Positions 17,788 to 26,452 are shown, counted from the first letter of the stretch. The stretch: 64,000 nucleotides of DNA from Exiguobacterium sp. s48 (GCF_018617395.1 NZ_JACSKC010000001.1:1240001-1304000); one strand, 5' to 3'. Program-made: numbers and translations. Notes: generated by a model not told the origin, from the letters alone.

Positions 17788-18018
17788 TTATAGTTGGCAA
17801 GATGACGAGGCGAGGAGTCGCTGCGCCATCTCGATAATCTCTGTTTCTGGTGGACACGCATCGAACGCCTCAAGAAGCGTGCGGCGAATCACCTCGGTCA
17901 ATTGTTCTGTGGATTCGACATAGGTCAATGCCATCATCACCTCATCGAACTCTGGTCCGTATGAACCTGCCCCATAACCGAGTGGGTCCCATCTTAATAG
18001 TAAGTCTTCTGTACGCAC
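17788..18018 (-). CDS. DUF1871 family small protein
   Basis: A 76-residue acidic protein starting with GTG, placed by AAGAAGGG eight bases upstream. The segment LRWDPLGYGAGSYGPEFDEV followed by a helical region resembles the DUF1871 family of Bacillales, whose function is unknown. It lies 13 bases upstream of the Nfu-N gene and is the first gene of the apparent five-gene transcript ending in alaT. The family call is by recognition only and the protein may simply be hypothetical. Confidence 0.65.
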   Translation of the reverse strand: MRTEDLLLRWDPLGYGAGSYGPEFDEVMMALTYVESTEQLTEVIRRTLLEAFDACPPETEIIEMAQRLLASSSCQL

Positions 18019-18385
18019 TTGTTAAACCCTTCTTTTCGCTAAAATTCCATGTCCTACTTCACCAATCTACCTTACTTTTTAATCGGATACCAGCCTTGAC
18101 AAATCGATTCGCCTTTCGCGATTCTTTGAAACACTATATCTAGTATCGATCGATTCATGCAGGTATTTGGATGAGCGACGTCAAATACAATACATTCGCA
18201 CTTACATAGAGATTCAAACACCCACCCTTTGATGATGAAATCGAATTCATTTCTTTGTGAAGAATCACGCAATTGGAATCCAGAATTTTTTTCATCTCAT
18301 TTCTCTGTCTCAAATTGGGTCATGAAGCCCTTTTTGAGCAAAAGCAAAAAGGCGATGGGCATATTCCAGAATGTCAAGGATTGAA
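18019..18385. other. AT-rich gap with a possible cysteine-rich minus-strand ORF
   Basis: The stretch is more AT-rich and less codon-biased than its neighbours. A minus-strand frame (18272 to 18072, TTG start) could encode 66 residues including LCKCECIVFDV and ESICQGWYPIKK, with five cysteines, but it lacks a convincing ribosome site and may be a gene remnant. A second overlapping frame from an ATG encodes 46 residues. At 18131-18146 an ACACTATATCTAGTAT resembles an NrdR box, 250 bases upstream of the clear pair. No RNA gene is recognised. Confidence 0.3.
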
Positions 18386-18442
18386 AAACTAAATATAGGT
18401 GTTTTATGATTAAAAAGATAAAAATGTGTCAATATATAGTTA
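18386..18442 (+). promoter_or_regulatory. Tandem NrdR boxes upstream of nrdE
   Basis: Two sequences match the NrdR consensus (core CWATATWTWG-type): CTAAATATAGGTGT beginning at 18389 and CAATATATAGTTA beginning at 18430. They are 41 bases apart, about four helical turns, matching the paired arrangement known for this ATP/dATP-sensing repressor of ribonucleotide reductase genes. They lie immediately upstream of the nrdE promoter. Confidence 0.7.
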
Positions 18443-18471
18443 ACAGCTATTTTGATCGTTGACACATTATT

Positions 18472-18500
18472 GTGACAGGTTAGGAAGTTCTTAGTATACT
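18472..18500 (+). promoter_or_regulatory. nrdE promoter
   Basis: GTGACA, a 17-base spacer and TATACT, ending 37 bases before the TTG start codon. Confidence 0.7.
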
Positions 18501-18537
18501 TTCATAACATCTACATCTATTAAAGGAGTGATCGATT

Positions 18538-20805
18538 TTGACATCCCCAATCCATCACGAGACGATGCTACCAGCAGCTCCAACGCTTGCTGATGTCTCT
18601 TCTCTTATTCAATCTATCCAAACACGTTATCCTCACTTAAGTGTTGAGCGCTATGAAGAGCGGGCGATTCGGGCGCTCGAAACGAAGACGCTAACACAAG
18701 ATGTAGTGTATGACTTATTGACGATGCACGCCCTTGACATGTTAAAAGCCGAAGAACCCGACTGGACGTTCGTGGCTACGGAGATGTATTTGAATCGTCT
18801 CTACCTCGAGGCAGCACGTAACCGCGGCTATGAGGCATCGATGCGTTACGGTAACTTCTACCAACTTGTCGAGACGTTGACATCAAAACGCATCTTCACG
18901 TCAGCGCTCCTCGATACGTATTCAAAAGAAGATATGGACCATCTCGAAACATTGCTCGACCCGTCCCGTGACCGTCTCTTCACATATATCGGACTCCGCA
19001 CGTTGTCGGACCGCTATCTCGGGCGCGATCATGTGAAGAACCTATATGAGCTTCCACAGGAACGCTTCATGGTCATCGCCATGACGCTCATGCAAAAAGA
19101 GAAAGAAGAAACTCGTTTAAAACTCGTCGAAGAAGCCTATTGGGCCTTATCAAACCTCTACATGACGGTCGCGACACCAACGTTGTCGAACGCCGGAAAA
19201 TCATATGGACAGCTCAGCTCTTGTTTCATTGATACAGTCGATGATTCGCTTCGTGGCATCTATGATTCCAATACAGATGTAGCGACTCTCTCCAAAGGCG
19301 GCGGCGGAATCGGTGTCTACCTTGGGAAGATTCGTTCACGTGGAAGTGACATCAAAGGATTCAAAGGCGTCTCAAGTGGGGCCCTTCCTTGGATGAAGCA
19401 ATTGAACAACACGGCCGTCTCGGTCGACCAACTCGGTATGCGCCAAGGCTCGATTGCTGTCTATTTAGACATTTGGCATAAGGACATCTTCGAGTTCCTC
19501 GATGCGAAATTGAACAATGGGGATGAGCGCCTCCGGACACATGACTTGTTCACCGGTGTCTGCTTACCGGACCTCTTCATGCGCACGGTCGAGGAACGCG
19601 GCGACTGGCACTTGTTCGACCCACACGAAATTCGCACGGTCATGGGGTATAGCCTCGAAGACTATTTCGATGAGACGGAGAACGGCGGCAGCTTCACTGA
19701 AAAATATATGGAGTGTGTCAATACGCCTGAGCTATCACGCGTGACGGTTCCTGCCATCGACCTCGTGAAGCGTTACATGCGCTCACAACTTGAAACAGGT
19801 ACACCATATATGTTCTTCCGTGACGCCGTGAACCGGGCGAACCCAAATAAACATGCAGGGATGATTTACAGTTCAAATCTCTGTTCAGAAATCGCGCAAA
19901 ACATGTCGGCCACGACGATCGAAGAAGAGTACACGCAAGATGGGAAAATTGTCATCACGAAAACGCCAGGCGATTTCGTTGTTTGTAACTTGAGCTCAAT
20001 CGCACTCGCTCGTGCAGTGAAAGCCGATGTTCTCGAACGACTCGTCCCAATTCAAATGCGTATGCTCGACAACGTCATCGACTTGAACACCATTGAAGTG
20101 CCACAAGCGATGATCACGAACCAGAAATATCGTGCCGTCGGTCTCGGAACATTCGGTTGGCACCATTTGCTCGCACTCGAAGGAATCCGCTGGGAATCGG
20201 TCGATGCCGTCCAATACGCAGAAAAACTTTATGAGAAGATTGCTTACCTCACGATTCAAGCTTCAATGGAACTCGCCAAGGAAAAAGGCGCGTTCGGTGT
20301 CTTCGAAGGTTCAGAATGGCATACAGGCGAATACTTCAAGCGCCGAAACTATCGTTCACATGATGACCTCGATTGGGACGGTCTCGCTGAAGCGGTGCAT
20401 CAAAACGGTGTCCGTAACGCCTATATGATGGCTGTCGCACCAAACTCATCAACAGCGATTATCGCTGGTAGCACTGCATCGATCGATCCGGTCTACAAAA
20501 AAGTCTACTCAGAAGAGAAGAAAAACTATAAGATTCCAGTCACGGTGCCGGACTTGACACCGGACACGAACTGGTTCTATAAATCAGCATTTGAAATCGA
20601 TCAATTATGGAGCATCCGTCAAAACGCGGCTCGCCAACGGCACATCGACCAAGCCATCAGCTTCAACTTATATGTGAAGAACGATGTGAAAGCGACAGAG
20701 CTTCTCGCGATGCACTTAGAAGCTTGGTCTCTCGGTATGAAATCGATTTATTACACACGTTCAACGACCGTTGAAGTGGATGAATGCGAATCTTGTGCCT
20801 CATAA
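18538..20805 (+). CDS. nrdE: Class I ribonucleoside-diphosphate reductase, alpha subunit
   Basis: A 755-residue catalytic subunit that reduces NDPs to dNDPs. All key residues are visible: C229 and C483 form the active-site pair, N447, C449 (thiyl radical) and E451 sit in SNLCSEI, Y738-Y739 relay the radical, and C750/C753 form the C-terminal swinging pair in ECESC. No ATP-cone precedes the catalytic part, so overall-activity control by dATP is probably lacking or atypical. The start is TTG 18538 with AAAGGAG nine bases upstream. Paired NrdR boxes and a promoter precede it; flavodoxin and nrdF genes follow. Confidence 0.95.
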   Translation: MTSPIHHETMLPAAPTLADVSSLIQSIQTRYPHLSVERYEERAIRALETKTLTQDVVYDLLTMHALDMLKAEEPDWTFVATEMYLNRLYLEAARNRGYEASMRYGNFYQLVETLTSKRIFTSALLDTYSKEDMDHLETLLDPSRDRLFTYIGLRTLSDRYLGRDHVKNLYELPQERFMVIAMTLMQKEKEETRLKLVEEAYWALSNLYMTVATPTLSNAGKSYGQLSSCFIDTVDDSLRGIYDSNTDVATLSKGGGGIGVYLGKIRSRGSDIKGFKGVSSGALPWMKQLNNTAVSVDQLGMRQGSIAVYLDIWHKDIFEFLDAKLNNGDERLRTHDLFTGVCLPDLFMRTVEERGDWHLFDPHEIRTVMGYSLEDYFDETENGGSFTEKYMECVNTPELSRVTVPAIDLVKRYMRSQLETGTPYMFFRDAVNRANPNKHAGMIYSSNLCSEIAQNMSATTIEEEYTQDGKIVITKTPGDFVVCNLSSIALARAVKADVLERLVPIQMRMLDNVIDLNTIEVPQAMITNQKYRAVGLGTFGWHHLLALEGIRWESVDAVQYAEKLYEKIAYLTIQASMELAKEKGAFGVFEGSEWHTGEYFKRRNYRSHDDLDWDGLAEAVHQNGVRNAYMMAVAPNSSTAIIAGSTASIDPVYKKVYSEEKKNYKIPVTVPDLTPDTNWFYKSAFEIDQLWSIRQNAARQRHIDQAISFNLYVKNDVKATELLAMHLEAWSLGMKSIYYTRSTTVEVDECESCAS

Positions 20806-20836
20806 TTAGTCCGTTTTATGAAAGGTGGTTAACGAC

Positions 20837-21343
20837 ATGAACATTGCAATCATTTGTCATTCGATGAGCGGAAACACGGAAGAAGTGGCAACGCTCATCG
20901 AGTCGACCCACCATCATCGTGGTGACCACGTCGTTCGCTACGATGCCGATCGGGTCGGCTATCGGGAAGCAAAGTCTCTCGCATCGTGTGACCTCGTCTA
21001 CTTCGGATCATACACGTGGGCGGATGGCATCTTGCCGGATGAAATGAAGGACACGTTCCGTCTCGTGCTAAAAGAATTGAATGTACCAATTCGTCAGGCA
21101 GCCGTATTCGGAACGGGTGACAAAATGTTTGTTCATTTCTGTCGCGCGGTCGATGAGATGGCGTATCACCTTTCAAAATACGGAATCCCGCTTGCCGGGG
21201 AATTGCTTAAAATCGAGCAGTCCCCACGTAACCAACCGTTCAACGTCCAGCATTGGGCAGAGCGGATGGCTCAACATGTAGAAGAAGGAGTTATGCATCA
21301 TGTCGATTCAGAAAATCAAATTATTGTCGCCCAAACATCCTAA
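20837..21343 (+). CDS. Flavodoxin encoded inside the ribonucleotide reductase operon
   Basis: A 168-residue flavodoxin-fold protein. The FMN phosphate loop SMSGNT is at residues 9-14, the flavin-stacking SYTWADGILPDEM near residue 60 and FGTGDKM near residue 95. This is the pattern of an ordinary flavodoxin and not of the shorter NrdI proteins, which lack the WADG segment. Position between nrdE and nrdF suggests that it supplies electrons or oxidant chemistry for assembling or maintaining the beta-subunit cofactor, the role NrdI plays elsewhere. AAAGGTGG sets ATG 20837. Its last 44 bases overlap nrdF. Confidence 0.88.
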   Translation: MNIAIICHSMSGNTEEVATLIESTHHHRGDHVVRYDADRVGYREAKSLASCDLVYFGSYTWADGILPDEMKDTFRLVLKELNVPIRQAAVFGTGDKMFVHFCRAVDEMAYHLSKYGIPLAGELLKIEQSPRNQPFNVQHWAERMAQHVEEGVMHHVDSENQIIVAQTS

Positions 21344-22340
21344 CCGGGCAACCGCCATCATCGGTGGCGAAACCAGTTCAATCGTAAACTGGAACGATAT
21401 CGCGTATCCTCAGTTCTATACGATTTACAAGCAGTTGCTTTCAAACTTTTGGATCCCAGATGAGATTTCGATGTCTAAGGACATGCAACAATGGCCGCAG
21501 TTAACGGAACGCGAACAAGATGCATTCAAACGGATTATCGGACTGCTCTCGATTCTCGACTCTGTCCAGACACGATACATCCTCGAGTCCTCTATGTTCT
21601 CATCTGACTCGTCTGTTCATGCCGTACTTGCCGTCATCGCACAACAGGAAGTCGTACACAATCAATCGTATAGTTACGTTTTATCAAGCCTTGTCCCACT
21701 CGCAGAACAAAATCGCATCTTTGATATTGCGAAAGACGACGAGATGGTCATGAAACGTAACCAATTCATTCTGGACTTATATGAAGAGTTCCGGGACACG
21801 CCAAATGCAGAGAATTTTGCAAAATCACTTGTTGCTTCAGTTATTTTGGAAGGCATCAACTTCTATTCTGGCTTCGCCTATTTCTATAACCTGGCCCGTC
21901 ACCAAAAAATGGTCGGGACATCAACGATGATCAGTTATATCCAGCGCGACGAGATGCAACATTCTTATTTCATCAGCCAGCTCTTACGTGCCGTACTGAC
22001 TGAAAATCCAAAGATTGATGCGGACGGACAGTTCAGCCAATTCGTATACGATACGATGGCAGAGGCCGTCGACCTTGAGATTGAGTGGTGTGAATACGTA
22101 CTTCGCGACCTCGATGGACTCGACGTCAGTGAAATGCGTGACTACGTCAAGTACTTAGCAAACAAACGTTTACGTGTCATCGGTCTGAACGACTTGTATG
22201 AAGGATTTGACGAAGATGTCATGCCTTGGATCCGTGCATACTCAGATGACTCGCTCAATGCAACAAAATCTGATTTCTTCGAACAGAAGTCACGCTCTTA
22301 TGCGAAAGTGACAGACGCGAACGGGTTTGATGATTTATAA
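21300..22340 (+). CDS. nrdF: Class I ribonucleoside-diphosphate reductase, beta subunit
   Basis: A 346-residue radical-generating subunit of the ferritin fold. The six metal ligands can be assigned as D87, E117, H120, E184, E218 and H221, with the radical tyrosine at Y124 in the pattern EVVHNQSY. With all ligands intact it is not of the metal-free class Ie type; a di-manganese or di-iron tyrosyl radical is expected. The start (GGAG nine bases upstream) lies within the flavodoxin gene, indicating coupled expression. A strong terminator ends the operon. Confidence 0.95.
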   Translation: MSIQKIKLLSPKHPNRATAIIGGETSSIVNWNDIAYPQFYTIYKQLLSNFWIPDEISMSKDMQQWPQLTEREQDAFKRIIGLLSILDSVQTRYILESSMFSSDSSVHAVLAVIAQQEVVHNQSYSYVLSSLVPLAEQNRIFDIAKDDEMVMKRNQFILDLYEEFRDTPNAENFAKSLVASVILEGINFYSGFAYFYNLARHQKMVGTSTMISYIQRDEMQHSYFISQLLRAVLTENPKIDADGQFSQFVYDTMAEAVDLEIEWCEYVLRDLDGLDVSEMRDYVKYLANKRLRVIGLNDLYEGFDEDVMPWIRAYSDDSLNATKSDFFEQKSRSYAKVTDANGFDDL

Positions 22341-22346
22341 AATAGT

Positions 22347-22376
22347 ACCGAACCGATTGAATCGGTTCGGTTTTTT
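22347..22376 (+). terminator. Terminator of the nrd operon
   Basis: Stem ACCGAACCGATT / AATCGGTTCGGT followed by six T, seven bases after nrdF. Confidence 0.92.
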
Positions 22377-22384
22377 AATGCATC

Positions 22385-22410
22385 AAAAAACCCAGACATC
22401 ATTGTCTGGG
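22385..22410 (-). terminator. Terminator of the amidase gene
   Basis: Minus-strand stem CCCAGACA / TGTCTGGG with a four-base loop and six T. Confidence 0.92.
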
Positions 22411-22419
22411 TCGATTTGA

Positions 22420-24333
22420 TCAATAATAGGTTTGAACGTACTTGGCAATTCCTTCAGCCACACCTTCCGCCATCTGCTGACGAGACGTGTTACTGCGAAG
22501 ATAAGTCAAGTCTGTCGGTGATGAGATAAACCCTAATTCGACGAGTGCAGATGGCACCGTATTATATGTGATGACATAATAATTCGCCGTTTTCACTCCT
22601 CGATTCGACATTCCACTCATCTTACCAGTTAGATTACTTTGGATATTCGAAGCAAGCACACGACTACGGGCACTATGTGCGGACTGCGAAGAGTAATAAG
22701 TTTCTAAACCTTTAGCAGCTGAAGAACCTGCCGCATTGACGTGGACGCTGACAAATAAATCGCCACGTAGCGATTTAGCAGCAGCTACTCGCTCATCAAG
22801 CGTCAAATATACATCTGTCGAACGTGTGAGTCGCACCGTATAGTTATATTTTGAACGAAGATACGCTTCGACACGTTTTGTCACATCAAGAACGATTGTT
22901 TTCTCATACAAGGAACCGTTTGTCGCTCCAGGATCTTTCCCACCATGCCCAGGATCAAGAACGATGACCGTTCCAGTCGAAGTGCTTGGTTTCGATGTCA
23001 TGACGAATGCAGAAGAAATATAGGCATCTTGTCCGTTGAACTTAATTTTATGGAAGCCATTTACAGTACCATAATGTAATACAGCAGATGCGTGTTTCAG
23101 TTGACCGACTACGTTCGAATCAAGACTCGCTTTCGAACGAACGTTTAATACATCTCCAGGCGTGTTGATGTATACCGTACCTTTTGGTGCAGCTTCCGGT
23201 TCTGCCGGCGCTTTTCCTTTCGTCAACCACGAACTCGCTGTGTAGTAGACTTTCGAACCGATCTGAACAGTCGACCAACTCGAATTGTACGCTTTGTACG
23301 AAACAGCCGTGTATTTTGGAAGAACCATGAGGACTTCCGAACTCTGATGAGTTTTACCAAATAAATTGACGGTACGGTTCGCGTAACCTTGTGTCAATCC
23401 ATCGTTCGGCTCCGTTGTCGTCGGAGGCTCTGTCGGCGTTTTTGACGTAGAGATCCAAGCCGTCGGTGTGTAATACGTTTCACTTCCAATATAAACAATT
23501 GACCAGCTCGAGTTGTATTTGCTTGAGACGACAGCTGTATTCACAGGGAGGACTTTCTTCACCGCTGAACGTTGATTCCGCTCCGCGAAGAGTTTCAACT
23601 CCCGGTTTGCATACCCGTCTTTTTTCTCTACACCGGTATCAACCGAACCTGTTGTGATTCCAACAGTCGGTGTAAAGTATGTCTCGTTCCCGATATAAAC
23701 CATCGACCAACTCGAGTTATATTTACTTGAGAGGATCACCGTATTTTTCGGAAGAACTTTCTGTACTTTCGAACGTTGGTTTCGCTCCGCAAACAACTTC
23801 AAATCACGATTTGCATAGCCGTTCACCTTCTCTACATTCGATTCGGTAACTTTTGGTGCGATGTAGGCTTTTGCGGCATAGTACGTCTTCCCGTTCAAGT
23901 AGACTTTTGCCCAAGAAGAATTATGAACGGCATACTTCACTTCCGTCCCTTTCTTCAACGTTGTCACAATCTTCGCCGATCGATAGGACGTGACGCGGAC
24001 ATTTAAGTTCGCTGTCGTCACACCAGTAGACGTTGCCGATTGTGTCGTCAATGAACTTGAAGTGGATGAAAGTTTACGAATGTACTGGGCCGAAGCATAA
24101 TATGTACGATTGTTTACATACACTTTATGCCAGGACTTATTATACGTTCCATATTCTACTTTCGTACCTCGTGGTAATGTTTTTACTACCGTTCCACTTA
24201 GACTAGGTTTTGTACGAATGTTCAAATTGACAGTCGTTTCTCCATCGTAAGTAGCAGCTTCAGCAGACGGAAGTTGCATTCCAAACAAGAGGACCGTTAA
24301 GATGAGGGCAACTTTCAATAGTTTCATTTTCAT
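22420..24333 (-). CDS. Secreted N-acetylmuramoyl-L-alanine amidase with six SH3b repeats
   Basis: A 637-residue exported wall hydrolase. Residues 1-27 are a signal peptide ending in AEA. Six bacterial SH3 repeats follow at about 29-86, 104-159, 171-226, 240-294, 316-371 and 386-445; they should bind peptidoglycan. The catalytic Amidase_3 domain (about 455-637) has zinc ligands H463, E477 and H531 and catalytic E599 in VELGF, so it cleaves the MurNAc-L-Ala bond. Repeats 3 and 4 are nearly identical, both containing KLFAERNQRS, pointing to recent duplication. A proline/threonine linker separates repeats 4 and 5. Probably involved in cell separation or wall turnover. Confidence 0.95.
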   Translation of the reverse strand: MKMKLLKVALILTVLLFGMQLPSAEAATYDGETTVNLNIRTKPSLSGTVVKTLPRGTKVEYGTYNKSWHKVYVNNRTYYASAQYIRKLSSTSSSLTTQSATSTGVTTANLNVRVTSYRSAKIVTTLKKGTEVKYAVHNSSWAKVYLNGKTYYAAKAYIAPKVTESNVEKVNGYANRDLKLFAERNQRSKVQKVLPKNTVILSSKYNSSWSMVYIGNETYFTPTVGITTGSVDTGVEKKDGYANRELKLFAERNQRSAVKKVLPVNTAVVSSKYNSSWSIVYIGSETYYTPTAWISTSKTPTEPPTTTEPNDGLTQGYANRTVNLFGKTHQSSEVLMVLPKYTAVSYKAYNSSWSTVQIGSKVYYTASSWLTKGKAPAEPEAAPKGTVYINTPGDVLNVRSKASLDSNVVGQLKHASAVLHYGTVNGFHKIKFNGQDAYISSAFVMTSKPSTSTGTVIVLDPGHGGKDPGATNGSLYEKTIVLDVTKRVEAYLRSKYNYTVRLTRSTDVYLTLDERVAAAKSLRGDLFVSVHVNAAGSSAAKGLETYYSSQSAHSARSRVLASNIQSNLTGKMSGMSNRGVKTANYYVITYNTVPSALVELGFISSPTDLTYLRSNTSRQQMAEGVAEGIAKYVQTYY

Positions 24334-24459
24334 CCAAAATATTCCTTTCTCAATGCGGCATTTCCTACTAACAACAATTACATATTAGCATAATGCTTTT
24401 TTAAAAAAAGTAAATATTTGAAAAAAAGATGAATGTTTTTGATAAAAAGGTAAATGTTT

Positions 24460-25233
24460 TTATTTGTCTGGTCGGATGACTAAAAAGGTTTCCGAACCAT
24501 ACTGTTCATACGCCGTGATAAACCCTTCCTGAACAGGTAACGTTGAAGGCAAAATCAGCCCGTCCCGTTTCTGTTGAATCACAAAACCATCCAACCCTTC
24601 AATCCCTGCAATTCGATAGAACCTCTCAATATGTTGTTCTCGCTCTATATATCGGTCGAATCGTTCGAAAGATTTAACTGGGACCCCACCCCAATAGCGA
24701 CCTGATTGATGCATTTGATACGCACGAACCGAAGACTCCGTAATCGGGTCCGGTGTATGGTCAAACCGTCCAAAATCACGCGCTGACTTTTCTTCAATCA
24801 GTGCAAATAATGAATCGAACAGATTGAGATGATGGATTGCGCCTAGCGACAGGACGGCACGTTGCAATTGCTCGATATGATGCTGTAACGACTGTCCTTG
24901 ACGATTCCGTTTTAACTTCTTGTCGCCTTCATAAGCATTCAAAATCCGCGCCACTTCCCCTGCTTCTTCAACGATTTGAAAGTATAGCCTCTCTTTCGTT
25001 TCCCCTACCTCTGCCTCTGGTTGTTGTAATGCAATCGCATACTGGTTTGCGAGACATGTGGAGATTACTAAGACATCGAGCAACTCCTCTTTTAACTCAT
25101 CCTGCGCATCCTTTCTTAACGCGCCTCCTACTTCCCCTACTTCCTCTAACAATCTCGCTAGTCCGGATAAAGGTCTCCAGTAGCCTCCTAAATGAAGAAT
25201 CATCGTATCGATTTTTTGTTGAACTTCTCTCAT
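24460..25233 (-). CDS. Tandem MazG-like (all-alpha NTP pyrophosphohydrolase) protein
   Basis: A 257-residue protein with two MazG-like halves. The first has a full metal-binding set, EEVGE at residues 30-34 and ELLD at 50-53. The second repeats EEAGE at 89-93 but where ExxD is expected it reads EQLQ (121-124), so this site looks dead. The last 85 residues (from about GRYWGGVP) are an unrecognised domain. Single-copy MazG-like enzymes hydrolyse non-canonical or excess NTPs. ATG 25233 is preferred because AGGTG lies seven bases before it; ATG 25239 is too close. Regulation is not visible. Confidence 0.7.
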   Translation of the reverse strand: MREVQQKIDTMILHLGGYWRPLSGLARLLEEVGEVGGALRKDAQDELKEELLDVLVISTCLANQYAIALQQPEAEVGETKERLYFQIVEEAGEVARILNAYEGDKKLKRNRQGQSLQHHIEQLQRAVLSLGAIHHLNLFDSLFALIEEKSARDFGRFDHTPDPITESSVRAYQMHQSGRYWGGVPVKSFERFDRYIEREQHIERFYRIAGIEGLDGFVIQQKRDGLILPSTLPVQEGFITAYEQYGSETFLVIRPDK

Positions 25234-25272
25234 ATTCATTCACCTGTCTTTCTGCTTTATTTACCGCCTACA

Positions 25273-25281
25273 TGATATACT
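25273..25281 (+). promoter_or_regulatory. Extended -10 promoter of the AI-2E family gene
   Basis: TGATATACT, a TGn-extended -10, lies 38 bases before the start of the permease gene. The -35 region is poor. Confidence 0.5.
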
Positions 25282-25318
25282 ATGCTCAACCTAGATGTCC
25301 GGAAAGGATGGGTTTTAC

Positions 25319-26452
25319 ATGTCAACGACAAGACTTTGGCAATTGCTCCGATTTGTACTCGTTGTGATTGGCTTATGTTTGGTCACCTGGTTACTGAACA
25401 TACTATTCGAATATACGTATCCATTCGTGTTTGCCCTTCTTTTATCCTTGATCACCGTGCCGTTCGTCAACTTTTTCGAGCGAAAAACGAATATGCCACG
25501 CGCCCTCGGTACACTCATTTCTTTAGTCATTGTGCTCAGTATCGTATTAGGTATCATCACGATCGTCATCATCCAATTAATCCATTATGCGACAGTCGCA
25601 GCCGAACGATTGCCTGATCAAATTGAGACGTTCACGGCATTTATCCAACGCGTATTCAATGAAAAAATCGCTCCTCTCATCAATGACGCATACGAGAGCT
25701 ATCAACAATTGAATCCTGGGCAAACAACTTCATTAGATGGGGGCATTACTGAACTGGGGGCACAGCTTGCTGCTGCAATCGGTGTACTGTCCCGAGGTGT
25801 AGCGAGTATTCTCCAAAGTATGTTAGGCGCACTCCCGCTCGTCCTATTACTAGTCGTTGTCATCGTTCTTGCCTGGTTCTTTATCACGAAAGATTGGCCC
25901 GCATACGTCCAATCTCTAAATCGCTTGAATAAACGGAAAGGCTTCAAGGAATTTGAGGACGTGATGATCAACTTAAAGTCCGCTTTATTCGGATATGTCC
26001 GGGCACAGTTTACGCTCATTTCCATCACATTTGGAATCGTACTCGTCGGTATGTTCATTCTCCGTGTCGAAAATCCGCTGTCGATTGCTTTGCTGGCCGG
26101 TTTCTTTGATTTATTGCCTTATTTAGGGGTAGGGACGTTACTCATTCCATGGGCCGCCTATGCCGCAGTATCTGGCGATTGGTTTGTCGCAATCGGTTTG
26201 ATCGTGCTGTATGTCATTGTCATCGTCCAACGAAACCTCGCCGAACCAAAAATCGTCGGGTCGCATATCGGATTGAACCCGTTAGCCGCGCTCATCTCGA
26301 TCTTTGTGGGACTGAAGCTATTTGGAGTGTTCGGTTTCATCGTAGGTCCTGTACTCGCCGTACTACTGAAGGCTTTATACAATGCAAAGGTCTTTCATTA
26401 TATGTGGCGCTTCATCGTCGGACCGACAGCCACGACAGCAAAAGAGCGATGA
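25319..26452 (+). CDS. AI-2E family membrane permease (YtvI-like)
   Basis: A 377-residue integral membrane protein of the AI-2E/PerM (formerly UPF0118) family. It has two N-terminal helices, a large extracytoplasmic or peripheral helical segment at about residues 95-150, and five or six C-terminal helices containing the conserved DLLPYLGVG and the glycine-rich GFIVGPVLAVLL end. Despite the name, members include Na/H antiporters and export proteins, so the substrate is open. ATG 25319 has AAAGGATGG seven bases upstream. The stop codon lies within the terminator stem shared with the DUF429 gene. Confidence 0.85.
   Translation: MSTTRLWQLLRFVLVVIGLCLVTWLLNILFEYTYPFVFALLLSLITVPFVNFFERKTNMPRALGTLISLVIVLSIVLGIITIVIIQLIHYATVAAERLPDQIETFTAFIQRVFNEKIAPLINDAYESYQQLNPGQTTSLDGGITELGAQLAAAIGVLSRGVASILQSMLGALPLVLLLVVVIVLAWFFITKDWPAYVQSLNRLNKRKGFKEFEDVMINLKSALFGYVRAQFTLISITFGIVLVGMFILRVENPLSIALLAGFFDLLPYLGVGTLLIPWAAYAAVSGDWFVAIGLIVLYVIVIVQRNLAEPKIVGSHIGLNPLAALISIFVGLKLFGVFGFIVGPVLAVLLKALYNAKVFHYMWRFIVGPTATTAKER

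Noticed and set aside
18340-18366. Inverted repeat CCTTTTTG / CAAAAAGG as a terminator
   Set aside because: The stem is AT-rich, the loop is eight bases and no T run follows on either strand.
25702-26058. Minus-strand frame of 118 residues inside the AI-2E family gene
   Set aside because: No start signal, and the plus strand encodes a clear family member throughout.
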